From NCBI GenBank assembly GCA_013398015.1, contig VZRR01011463.1:1214029-1278028 (forward strand): a DNA stretch of 64,000 bases. The letters are read 5' to 3'. The notes below the pieces were generated by a model. The model was not told where the DNA came from. It worked only from the letters and a program-made list of their open reading frames with translations, and did no database searches. Numbering within the stretch: position 1 is the stretch's first letter; each line of letters opens with the position of its first letter. Shown here in pieces: positions 12,321 to 23,558 of the stretch. Made by a program: the position numbers and the translations under genes. This stretch comes from Oreocharis arfaki. Lineage: Eukaryota; Chordata; Aves; Passeriformes; Paramythiidae.

Positions 12321-13934
12321 CCAAAATGATGCTTCCCCACCTCAGATTGAGAATTAAACTACAAATGCTTCGTGCAAGCCAGCTAGTTCCTAGCGTCCAC
12401 ATTCAATAAGAAAGTGCATTCAGAACTGGGATCCTGCTGGCTACAAACCACTTTACAAACTGATCTACAAATGAAATGCCATCTAGGAACCAATTCAACA
12501 GCTGCTGAGATTCAGCCATTTCTGAAACAAACAGTGACAATTGCTTACAGGATCTTAAAGCAAAATGACACACAGCCAGAAGTACAGCACCAAGTGCAAT
12601 CAAATGAAAATTACAAATTTCCACAGTGTTAGAACTTGCTCTTAAAGTTATCCAGACCACTGAAAGTTTTGTCTGCTCTGAGATATTCTTTATCATGTTG
12701 ATTAACTACTAAAACCAAGCCAAATTAAAGGTCTTCTGTTAGCATGTCCTAGCTCTCAGAAGTACAATTTATTTTCCCCTGCCAGAGTTTTGGAAAGTTT
12801 CAAGGTGATATAATTTTGGAGAAAAAAAGGAAAAGCTGTGAAAAAAGCCAAACTTCTTCATTCCTGCTTTATTTCACTCTGTAGAGTCTCTCAGCAAATA
12901 CTATTCCCATCTTGTGAAAAATAATGCACCACTCACACCTGCTCAGTAAGCAAGCCTGTTTTATGTAGTTGTGAACTAATATAATCAGTAATTATTATAT
13001 TGACGTTAGAAAGGTATAGGTAGCAGTGTTTGATAACGGTTTGTGGATGGTCTATTTGTTGTTGAGTGAGCTATAACTTACAGTCCCAACAGGCACTGAA
13101 ATGAAGGAAAATCCTCAGGTCATTTGTGTACTTTTACTAGTAGTTTGTACCGAAATTCATGTGTTTGTAAGAGCTATTTTTATAAGCACTTGTTTGTTCA
13201 TTCACTTATCTTCAGCCTCATTAAAAATTAGCATATTAAGCAGATAAAGTGGAATTCAGGTTGGTCAATTTTGTTTCTGCCTTTAACAACTACCAACAAT
13301 CTGAACACGAACATGACATGAGTCCCCATACTCAGTACAGAGTCAACACACAGCCGAGATATGTGCATTACTAAAAAACAGCCTCTCCCTGTGGAGCCAC
13401 ACAGTCTTTTTGCTACAGTCACAAGCCATTTGTGATGGAATAACCAGAAGCCAGCTCCTGATACCAATTACACTGGTCTAATTTACCTGTCATCAAAGCA
13501 GTGACTTTTGGTTTACCTCACTGTAATGGCAGAGTCTTGACTAAATATTCCATATACACAAACCACATAAACATAATACTCCTAGTAAGTGAGAACAAGA
13601 CTAACATCTTAATGTGTTTATTTCCATTTGTAGCTTGCATGGTGAAGGTATTGCAATGATAAGCGCTTTTTCTCATGTCCTCCTTTATTTTCACCCTTGT
13701 TCTTCAAGAGGGTTATTGATTTCTGCCCTCTTCAAATGCTCTATCATCTGCTAAGTCAAAGGGGATCATTTCAGTGTTAAGGAGTGAATCAGGACACAAC
13801 CCTGAACAGCAGAAGCAAAGAAATGCCATTTCTGTGTGAGCCTGTTGCTGCACTAGCAGTGCTGCTGTATGTGAAGAACCCCAAACCTCTTCAGGGCCTG
13901 GTATCAAAGGCAGGTGGTGTGAAGAAGTGCCTAC
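12321..13934. other. Intron sequence next to the ELOVL6 donor
   Basis: AT-rich unique sequence up to the splice donor of the ELOVL6 exon. Nothing further recognised. Confidence 0.65.
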
Positions 13935-14066
13935 CTGAAGACGGCGAGGCTCAAAGACCAGAGCACTAGCGGCTTCCTCAGTTCAAATTTTGCTCGTTTG
14001 TTCATTAGGTGCCGACCACCAAATATAAAGGCAGCGTACAAAGCTGAAAACAGGAATGATTTCTTC
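13935..14066 (-). CDS. ELOVL6: ELOVL6 internal coding exon (very-long-chain fatty acid elongase 6)
   Basis: ELOVL6 is the multi-pass ER-membrane condensing enzyme (3-ketoacyl-CoA synthase) that lengthens C12-C16 saturated and monounsaturated acyl-CoAs, mainly palmitate to stearate. Read on the minus strand, this 132-base exon is open and contains LYAAFIFGGRHLMNKRAKF followed by ELRKPLVLWSLSLAVF, which I recognise as ELOVL6 residues about 30-74. It covers transmembrane helix 1, the following basic loop and the start of helix 2. A pyrimidine tract ending in TTTTGCAG precedes it and the donor CAG|GTAGGC follows. Homology ends exactly at these sites, so this is a genuine spliced exon and not a retrocopy. 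It starts on the third base of a Trp codon and ends after two bases of a Ser codon (phase 2 at both ends), so skipping it would keep the frame. The catalytic histidine box lies in the next exon, outside the window. From memory, one residue in helix 2 is Ser where the human protein has Thr. Family assignment is very secure; exon numbering is not. Confidence 0.97.
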
Positions 14067-17000
14067 CTGCAAAACAAAGCCAAAAAACACCTGTCAAATG
14101 TTTAATTAGTATTAGACACACAACAGAGTCACATATGAACATCACTGATAAGGGCTTGTGTGCTTCCTTGAAAGGAAACTCTTTTGGAGACATTCCTGTA
14201 TCCCAGCTGAGCTTATAGTTTCCTTATGAAACTACATGCCTGCACACAGTCAGGGCTGGGTGAAGGCAAAACTGACCCTGGGGAAGTTGTGGAAAAGGAC
14301 AGACAAATTCAGCTCCCATTCTTTGCCAGTTTCAGAAGACTGAACTTCTGTGAGGAGCAGAATAGATATTGCAGAGCCCAGACACACTTCTGCAAGCAAA
14401 ACACGGCTGGTACTTGAACCAGCTGATCACATTTTGAGCCTCATTTAACTTTTTCACAAAAATTTTTGTTTCCTACAGGATCCTCCCTAAGTGGCAATTT
14501 AATTTCCCATTACTTCCTCTAAGAAGACACTTAAAGATCATGAGCACTGCAACACACCATGGTGAGCCCCACAAGAAGCAGAGAACCATTGAGGAGAGGT
14601 CAACAGCCCCATTAAGCAGCAGGACCACGCTGGGTGGCATCGCCCTGTGGCATCATCCTGCCTGTGTGTGCTGGTTCAGGAAATCCAGAGCATTTGCTGA
14701 AAGTTCAAGCAGGGAGCTCTTAAGGAACTTCAATCATACTCTTCAAATTGCAAGTTTTATTTTTAAAACTGCCTGATAGTAGTTCAGCTCAGCAATAATC
14801 ACCAAACATTTGAACTCTGCCACTGTAACTCATTGTAAATCAACCATTAGAGGTCAAAAATAGACTCAGCCTGGGATTCCTTCCCACACACCACAATATT
14901 ACACTGACTAAGACTTAATGATGTACACCATTAATGGTGGCCTAACTGGAAGGGTATCTATTCAAGAATAGAATTTTTCCTACATAATTTATCATTACAT
15001 TTACAAATATAGGGTGGACTATGGTTTTGCACCAGGAGGTTCTGGTTCCTATTGTGCCCCAAGAAAGAATGACAAATACCCTCAAGAAAGGTAACTACTT
15101 CACTAACATCACAGAAAAGACAGCAGCAGGCTACAAGACCTCTCGTTCCTTCTGACACTGGAATCCCAAGGGCAGCGGCAGCAGCAGATAGTGTGCCATG
15201 CCCTATGATCAGGGCACAGCACACTGCCCAGGCTTCCCACTGGGAGAGAGGCTCACCCACATTGTGGTCTTCAGAGTTTTCACTGGATTTTCAAGTGGAT
15301 GTTTAAATGATAGTATGTTGCTTCACCTCAAGAGATAGACAAGTATGTGCCGTGGTGTCACTACTGGTACCACGTGGGTGCCACCTCCGGGCTCTTCCAC
15401 TATGATTGGCCAGCTGAGGCTACCCCGTGGCAAGGAATCTGTACAGCACAGCACGGTCCTGAGGGCCAAGCACACAGTGGCACGGCACAGCACGTGCCTG
15501 CGCCACCTCAACGCAGCTGGTAACGGATCATGAGACCCTCGATGGCCAAGAGTCTTCCTGGAAGGTTCAGAAAAATTAAGAAAAGCTGTAGCACATCTGA
15601 CTGGAAATACAAGGAAAGCACACGCAACCTTCGATCAAGATAAATGAACTGAATTTATGTAAGTTTGAAAGCTAAGTGAAAATTAACTCCAAAGAGATAG
15701 ATGTGTATCAGACAAGTGCATTCTGCAGTATGCCATTTTCTGCCCACTTAGAAACTCTGCGTCTACTGATGTATTTATAGCTCTGTGTTGTTAAACACAG
15801 GGAACTGCATGAAAATCCACCTGATGCTCTGAGAAGGGAGGACCCAGTGCCTGTAGTCCACTAGGTGAGCTTTAGCATCCATGCTGGTAAAAGCCCCAGG
15901 AACACCAAGAGGACCACAGAGCCAGCACCCTCTCACCTTATGCATCTAGATGGTCTAATTGTCATGGCAATGGTTATTACAACCAGGTTTTGAAAACCAC
16001 AAAGCCTCAGCCCTTATTCATATAATAATACAGAAAAAAGCATTCATTTTTACTTCCCTGGTCAGGGAAGGGACAGAATCACCAATTTGATAGTATGACT
16101 GCAGTTTAGCTTGGCTGGAGATCAGTAAATATTTGTTAACCAGTTTGGGTAATGATGAACCACCTCAAGCTTGCTCGGACTGAACCACTTGTTTAGACAA
16201 GATTTATGGGTTACAAGATAGAAGCAGGCTCTCAGAGTGAGTTTGGACTGCATTCCCATCTCCTTCCCTCTGCAGCCTTTTCAGCAGCAGTGTGAAATGG
16301 AGCCCACTGCTGCCCTGGGCATGGGTGAGGGAAGGAAAGGGACTGTGATAGACCCACAAGCTGCAGTCCCATCTAGGCTGCTCCAGGGCACTGGGAGAGA
16401 TGTCTGCTCGGCCTGATTCTGCCCCTTCAATCCCACAAAGTCTGGGCTTGCAGCGCTCAGTGCAGACAGACAGCAATGCACATGGCAAGGTATGGACATA
16501 CACGTACACACACACGGCCACTCAAGCTAGGTCACGTGCAGGTGCCACACAGGAGGGACCCTGCAGCCCCACACCACAAGGGAGGTGCAAACCCACACTT
16601 CAGAACACTGCAGTGAGTCGCCCATGCCAGAGACAAGAAATATCTGTCTTGCACTAACCCATGCATGGATCTCCAAAGCAACTGAGAGCAGTGCAGGATG
16701 ACATCCCAAGAAGTGCAAGGGAAAAGAATGCAACACAGTGCTGCCATGAAGCTGTCAACACGGCACAGGCCGTGCAGGCTGGCACAGGAGGATGTCAGGA
16801 TTCAAGAGCAGTAGCTAGAGACACCTTGCAGGAAGGCAAGCTGGAAGCAGTTCAGTTCTAGATCAAATACAACCAAGACTTCAAAGTAATGGTTCAACTT
16901 CAGTTCCAGCTCAAGACAAAAAAAGCAGTCTGAATGAGTTAGCAGCTCAGGTCTATGCTCTCTTTGTCTCCACTTCTTCCTGAGCCAGGCAATCTATATA

Positions 17001-18099
17001 TCTACACCAAGTAACATTTCATTTTGCTTCTTATTGGTTAAACTCTCTTTTGTGAGTTCAGTCAGTTTATTGAGGTCAATACTTACATTACAGTAAATTA
17101 GAACTGAAAAATTTTAGGTCACTTTAGAGCTTTGTAATGAGTACAGCATTATTTACAATGATGGTAAACTGTACTCCCAGAGTATGTAGCTTCGTATCAG
17201 CAGTGGCAAACATGACAAGATTTGACTGCACACATGATGTGAACTGCAGAGAGCAGCTGCAAGCAGTTTCAGACACGGAGGGACACAGTAGTATTATCTC
17301 CCATCAGAGGTAAGAACAATACTGAACAATGATTAGGCTGATTTTGAAATCATCACTGTTTTGATGCCTGCTACTTTTTGCACTCAAAGGACTTTGAATT
17401 TTCCCCACTTTGCAGCACAAAAATGGTTAAAAGAACTGGGCAGGCCAGGTGATAGAGTTACAAATGAGTTGCAGAGGTATGTACTCTTAAGATAATCTGA
17501 TTAACTGCATTAGACTGGTATTAAGCAGCTTCCTACCAATGTTTTTATGATGGATTTTTCCAAAGGTTCATGACTACAGTCTGGTCCTGGGCTAGTGACA
17601 CAAAGCAATGGCAATCTGATAGAATTCAATTAGATCTGATACGATTTTAGCCAAAAGAGAGTAATTTTGAACAAGCATTTTGAAAGACTGAGGTCTGGAG
17701 CTGTTCTGGAGCAATGTAACTTTTCAATACTATTACTTGAAGAGAAACTAAATAGAGCAGAACAATGACAAAAAAAAGTAACCTTGAACCTGAAAAAATA
17801 AAATCCCTCAAAGTAATTCAGTAACAGACTTGCATCCAATAACTTAAATGTTAGCACATTCTTATGTTTGTCTTCAATTCTGTTCTGCAGGGTAACACAG
17901 TAGACATAAAGACAGGGCTGCCAAATCCTCCACATTTTTCTGGCATTTCTGTTTCTCACAGTTGTCTCCCACCTTCCTACATTTTCAGACTTCAGGGACT
18001 AAGTACTATCTCTGCTGAATACAACTCCATGTTCCTCTGACAAAAGTTGCCAGCTCTTTCTCCCTTTACAGGTTTCTGGAGAACCTATAAAAAGCCATA
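14067..18099. other. Intron sequence upstream of the ELOVL6 acceptor
   Basis: The acceptor's pyrimidine tract occupies the first 25 bases or so. Apart from the E-box cluster, a further palindromic E-box (GTCACGTGCA, 16531-16540) lies in a CA-rich stretch. A GC-richer part at 16200-16860 has many short frames but no recognisable exon. Confidence 0.65.
15371..15496. promoter_or_regulatory. E-box / inverted CCAAT cluster upstream of the ELOVL6 exon
   Basis: CACGTG at 15371-15376 is followed after exactly five bases by the half-matching CACCTC (15382-15387), the spacing of a carbohydrate-response element. ATTGG (NF-Y site) is at 15405-15409, CAGCTG at 15411-15416, and a second CACGTG at 15491-15496. 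It lies 1.3 kb upstream of the exon in the intron. SREBP and ChREBP act through such sites with NF-Y, and ELOVL6 is one of their targets, but function here is inferred only. Confidence 0.3.
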
Positions 18100-18660
18100 T
18101 TTGGGCTTACGACAAGAGAGGGAGGCAAGAGGGGCTGCAGGATGAAGATGTGAGACAGATCTTCCAGGACAGTAGCTCAGAGGTGGCTGTATCGTGAGGC
18201 AAAGGGACAGGAAGAAGCTGGGAGCCATGATGGGAGAAAGAGAAGAGAAGAGAAAGGATGAATAAGCGTGGCAGCAAATGAGGGGAGCTGGCAGCCATGG
18301 GATTGGACGTGAAGCTGGGATAGCATGGAAGGCAAGGAGGCTTGAAGTCCTTTCTCTGCTGGAACCCCTGGAAGGGTGCTTCATACATCCATGGGCAAAC
18401 CTACGGCAGAGGAACAGAGACAGGAAAGTGGAAAAGGTAAAGTATAACTGACAGGAAAGAGGGGAAGTATAACTGAGAAGAGAGAGGCAGAAACTGGGGA
18501 TGATAAAGGAAGACAGGAACAAAGCTTCTCCTCATTTCCAGCCAGAGAGTCCTCCCCAGGAAAGCCCACTCAGGCACCAAGGAGTGACAAGAAGAGATCA
18601 GCCACCCAAGCCTCAGGCAGGAAAACACAACACTGGGAAGAGGCAGCAAATAATCCAAAG
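18100..18660. other. Purine-biased tract on the plus strand
   Basis: About 560 bases are strongly enriched for A and G on the plus strand (for example GAGAAAGAGAAGAGAAGAGA near 18235). This explains four overlapping minus-strand frames rich in Ser, Leu, Pro and Phe, none with any family resemblance. On the ELOVL6 transcript the tract would be pyrimidine-rich. Confidence 0.7.
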
Positions 18661-18977
18661 AGGAAAGCAGTGGTAAACAAATGGCTAAGGACTAAGAAAT
18701 CCTGACTCCCTCGGAAGTACTTACTTATAAAATGCTGAAAGTGTAAGAATTACCACAGTATTATAAAATAAGGGGCCAAAGCCGGAGGGTGAGCCTCATG
18801 TGCAGCAGTGAGAGACATCCCCCCGTCTCTGATTCAAAATGAAATAGCCCTGAATATTGCAGTACTGCTGAAGGAGGTGGTTTTGAGCCCAGATGCACTG
18901 CTGCCATTTTTCCCCCTGAAAATAGCAGACTGAGTCATTATTGTAGAGTTCTCTGATGTTAATGAGTAAACTGAAAC

Positions 18978-19011
<34 letters not shown>

Positions 19012-19013
19012 AT
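18978..19013. repeat. (AT)n(TG)n microsatellite
   Basis: An alternating AT run is followed directly by about twelve TG units. It is likely to be polymorphic in length. Confidence 0.95.
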
Positions 19014-20660
19014 TATAAAACTGACTATTTCCATAGGATTTTCCTTAATCATTAAGGAAAGTCCTTATAGAAATGCCCTAAGGACAACCTTATCATGGAT
19101 TTTTTATCTTTTATCATGTAATACATGATTATCTGCATAACAGCATTTGGTAGGGGAGCAGTAAAGTGGTTTTAGCCCCCTTTCTACATTCTACAGGATT
19201 TTTTGAAGCTTTTTTTAATCAAGATGTATTTACTTTGCACATTCAAAGCTCATTTTTAAATTCACTACCACTCCTTCATACACTGTAAAGGGAGCACAAC
19301 AGGTTAAAAAATCCCCACTGCAGTTGCCAGAGCAGAATGCTGCTGGAAAGTAAACAGGCAGTTTCAGGCTGCTGATGTTTTTCTTTTGGCCTTTTTCATC
19401 ACAGTTTTACTGATGTAAAAAAAAAATAGATTTACTGAAAAAAAAAAAAGGAATAAAGGAATGTTTGGTTATATGAAATATAAGGGAATTTTCCTACTGC
19501 TTTCTCCCAACTGTCAACAGAACATAACAACAATCACTTGTGTTTATGATTGAAACTGCTAACTTGAGAGTCTAACTGAAGTGCTTCAACCTGAACCCAT
19601 GTGAATCACACACATACCCATGTCCACAGACCAGCCAGCAGGGCTGGTAGCCTTGGCAAAGTTACTTTCTCTCTGGTGCTTATTTAAAAATCACACATTC
19701 TGTATAAAAAAGGGTGTGAAAATGCTTCTCAGTCTCTCAGTCTTTCTACCTCAGAAATACTGTCAAAGCAAACCTTTCTCTCTCTCTTCACTGATACAAT
19801 TTTGACAGAACCGGCAAGAAGAGATCCAATGTGTGGATATGCCAGATCTGTGTATGAAAATATAACCTGTAGTCCTGGCTTAGATTTGAGTTTCTGCAGC
19901 TGCTTCCCACTGACCGTAGCAGCCTTCATAATGGAGAGAGAAGGACATACAGAAGAGGAAGATCTGTCTGATCCATGCATGCCAACGCAGTCTGATTTAT
20001 TCCTACAGCTCAATATCCTTTGACATTTATATTTAGCACAGCAATGATGGCAGTCACACACACATGTAGGTGATTCACTGATGATGGTCTTTGACGTAAA
20101 AAGCTATCAGAGAGCAAACAGGCATGTATCTCACACCAATCATCTGACTTCCCTTGATTTCTAAAGCTTGCCTCTCAAAAGGCCATTCAGCCTCCTTGTG
20201 ACAGGTACTGTTGGATGTGCAAGTCTGCGCTTCCCCCAAGGCTAGAGCAACTCTCTAGGCACCTCTCTCCTGTTTGGGAGCAAGGGAAGAGGAGTCAGAG
20301 CCCTTGGAACACATATGGGCCAGTGACTGTTATTCCCCCACATGTGCCTTCTCTCTGGGGTCCTGTTCCCATCACGCAATTCATGTCATTACTGCCAGAC
20401 AGTACTTGTGTCACTGCCCTGACTCCTTAGCCCACAAAAAGGAAAGAAACATGGGGCTGGGAGCCTGCCAGGAGGACTGCTGTGGGAACTGTCCCAAGCA
20501 CAACGTTGCTGAAAAGGATGGAAGATGAGGAAAACTTGCAGCTCCCTAAGTGCTTATGGCGGAGCTGAGGGGCAGCCTGAAGCTCAGGTCCCCCACTGCC
20601 CAGGTCAGGGTGCGAAGGGTGAGGGCAGCAGGGGCAGCAAGCTCTGAAGAGCAGAGCAAC

Positions 20661-20678
20661 TTTTTTTTTTTTTTTTTT
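20661..20678. repeat. T18 homopolymer
   Basis: Eighteen consecutive T bases directly after GCTCTGAAGAGCAGAGC, a six-base-pair inverted repeat. No retroposed sequence recognised on either side. Confidence 0.95.
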
Positions 20679-23130
20679 GTGGTGTATCACCAGGTCACAG
20701 CCTGCTCTGGTCCAGTGGGGATAGCCCCAGTTCACCAGCAGCCAACTTGAATGAGCAGTGTCCCAAGGAATCAAGAGGCTGTACCCACCTGAGCCTCTGC
20801 CCACACTGCATTTAGTCAGACCCAGGGGCAGGAAACCACTCTTGCATCGGCAGGGCAGCCAACAGCCCTAAAATTACAGAGAGGAGAAACAAGGGCATGG
20901 AAGTGTGGGGGCATGGGGGAAGGTGGCTCATGTCCTGCACCTCCCTGATGGTTGCATTTGTTTTGTTGAAATGGCTGCCAGTAATTTGTAACACTCATGT
21001 TTGTAAAACATTACATATTACAGAGTATTAGCCACATACTTAAAATATATGCAGCTAGGGACAAAACCAGCATTTTTCTTGTTTCCTCTGTGAGTAGGAA
21101 AATGTAAGAAAAGCATAAGGGTGAGAAAACAAAGTTAAAATTCACAAACAATTTTGGGGTTCTTTTCAGATAGGAGGGGCAAACTCAGGTCTGAAGCATA
21201 GTCCTCTGTTCTTTTGAAGCCTCATATAGGCTTGATGAAACAAACCATAAACCTGTAAAAAACTCATAAACTACAATCCGAAATATAAGCCATGTCACAA
21301 GAGAAAAGAACCTCTCAAGTAGAAAGCACTTCAGAAAAAAACCCCAAAACAAGTTCCAAAACTTTGGGTTTTGAAACCAAGTTGCCAAAATTATCACTGA
21401 AGGAAAATCAGCTTCATCTCTGGCTCTGCCCCAGATTTCCTCCACTTATGCTTTGAATGGGGACCCACCCAGTGGAGATAGCAGGTGAGTGTGCTTGCCA
21501 TGACAACAGCCACCCCTGAGTTTTCACCGGGCACAGACAGCAGCGGAAGTCGCAGCCCAGTGGGCTGGGTGACTGGGGTGAGCCACACCATACCCTCCTA
21601 CCCAGTTGGCATCCCAAGTGACACAGTTCAGCATAAGTCAAAGCCTGCATCACCCCATCCTCAGTGCCACCACACATCCTAGGGATGGGCCACATCCCAG
21701 GGATGGCATCTGACCTCACTGTTACTGACACTGATCATATGTAACAACCATTTTTGCACAACCCCTCCAAGATTTACACTGCCAGTGCTAGGAACTGAAT
21801 GTAGCCCCAGAGGAGCCACAGGAGCCTACTGGAAAAACGATGACCATCCCTGTCCCTGTTAAGAGCCTTTACAGAAGCTCAGTGCAGTCAGAGAAACTCC
21901 TTGACTGGGAGCCTCTGCTAAATCCATTGATATCACTCTGACAACATATCTAGTTCTTAAAACAAAGATTTGGGCTTACAATAGGTGACAAATTAGGGTG
22001 TCCCAATTCTCCTTGGACCCACCACAGGTTTTTCCGGGCTTTGCTGAGACTTTCAGGCAGTTGGTGGTGAGATGGCAGAAAGCAGAGAAGCTAATGTAGG
22101 TCAGAGGCACTGCAGTTCTGATGAAAAGCCACAGTACTTTCACTTTTAATTTCATCAATGTAAATGTAAACCTCTAGCCTCCACAGTAAAAACCTGAAGC
22201 TAGTAAACACAACTGCAAGTGAACTTGGGGACTACTAACCTACATCTTTCCCAGCTGAAGTCATTCTGTTTGTTCCTACTTCTCACCTGAAAGCAGTTAA
22301 TGAAGATGCTAGTGGAGGTATGTCATACAGACATAGCATGAAAATAACTAGATCTCCAGACTGCCTTACTCCTTTGATCTGCTTTATCTGATCAAATTAA
22401 TCAATGGTTATGGCATTTCATAATTTTACCCTTAAAGGAGTATGTCAACATAAGTCCTTCACATCCAGGAAGATCCCTGAAGAAACTCAAAATGTTTTTT
22501 ATATAGACAAGTGCTGCTTTTTTAAACTGCTTAGCAGATAGATTTTTGTTTATTAAAAAGGACAAAACACAACTCAAGTAACAGATCAATAAGAATACTT
22601 TACTGAAGCTGCCTTTGCCCATGCACTTGAGGAAAGTCTCAGCACCACAGCGGCAAGCTCACGTTCCTCTACCATTGCAAAGGCAACTTGAAAACACTCT
22701 TGGAAATGTGTCTGTTGGTTCTCAAAAAATATTTAGGTAAATATTTAAGTAAAAAGAAAAGCAGTCATTCAAAATGAAACATCCATCTATCTGCCCAAAA
22801 GGCATTCCAGCCTTCTGCAATACGACCTTAGAAAATGATGTTGCTACAACTGTCAGTGGATTGCAAAACACAAACAAATAAAAACTGTTCTGATTTCTCT
22901 GAGAGTGTCCTCAGCCAAAACAAACATGCACGATTTTCCCACAGAGCAGAGCGCAATGTTAGAAACGGGACAACAAAAAGTAATGCACAAATAAGACCTT
23001 ACAGCCAGGGCTTGTTGATCACCTTATAGAAAGCATCACCACATAAATCTTTCAGTGCTGGAAAACATTAAATTATCCTGGAGGAAACCAAACTAAGGGG
23101 ATGCCTGAAAAGCCTAATAATTTAGAATAC

Positions 23131-23558
23131 TGTCCTGGTTCTGGCCAGGACGGGGTTAATTTTGCAGCAGCCAGGAGGGGGCATGGCTCAGACTCAGGGG
23201 TTATTCTATACCACCAAAAGTCATTGCCACTGAGGTTGGAGGGAAGGGAGTCTCTTCCAGGGAGAAGGGGTTCCTTTTGGCCAAGTGAGCATGCCAGAGG
23301 GAGCTGTCCAGTCCTGTCTGTTGCTGGGGGTTTTCTGTGTGAATCCTTCTTTTCCTGTACCCTCTGTCATCAGTATTGTTGCTGTTACGGTTTGTTTTCT
23401 TATCTCATTGCTCTTTCCAGTAATTTGTTCTTATCTCAACCCGTGGTGCCTCCAATTCTCCTCTGCAGCAGGGGAGTGGCTCCAAGGGGAGTGAGTGAGC
23501 AGAGTGCTGGTTTTAGTGGCAATTCTGAACTGGGACATACCACTCCTAAACCATGACA
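23131..23558 (+). mobile_element. Solo LTR of an avian ERVL-type endogenous retrovirus
   Basis: The element begins TGTCCTGG and ends CCATGACA, giving a 7-of-8 terminal inverted repeat and the TG...CA ends of LTRs. The start, TGTCCTGGTTCTGGCC and then GGGTTAATTTT, is the pattern of common avian ERVL LTRs. Flanking 5-base sequences AATAC (23126-23130) and GATAC (23559-23563) are a target duplication with one change. No internal gag, pol or env lies next to it, so this is a solo LTR left by recombination. The 151-codon frame across it is incidental. Confidence 0.8.

Larger units (their letters stand above)
1..13934 (-). other. ELOVL6: ELOVL6 intron downstream of the exon (partial)
   Basis: This stretch lies 3' of the identified exon on the minus strand and begins with its GT donor at 13933-13934. 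I looked on the minus strand for the final ELOVL6 exon, which carries the conserved HWYHH histidine box, and did not find it, so the intron runs off the left edge. Contents are listed separately: a SINE, small CpG and AT-rich blocks, and simple repeats. Confidence 0.85.
18661..23130. other. Intron sequence, no gene
   Basis: Unique sequence with a microsatellite and T18. ATCACCCCAT at 21649-21658 is one base from a classical sterol regulatory element but is unsupported by neighbours. Confidence 0.6.

Noticed and set aside
13935..14066. A processed ELOVL6 pseudogene
   Set aside because: Homology stops exactly at a good acceptor and a good donor, neighbouring exon sequence is absent and there are no disabling changes.
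18085..18658. A minus-strand secreted or membrane protein rich in Ser, Leu and Phe
   Set aside because: The composition follows directly from the purine bias of the plus strand, and several phases show the same pattern.
21649..21658. A sterol regulatory element (ATCACCCCAT)
   Set aside because: A ten-base near match is expected by chance in 64 kb, and no NF-Y or Sp1 site lies beside it.
23101..23556. A 151-codon plus-strand gene
   Set aside because: The frame coincides with a solo LTR from TGTC to GACA, which explains the sequence.
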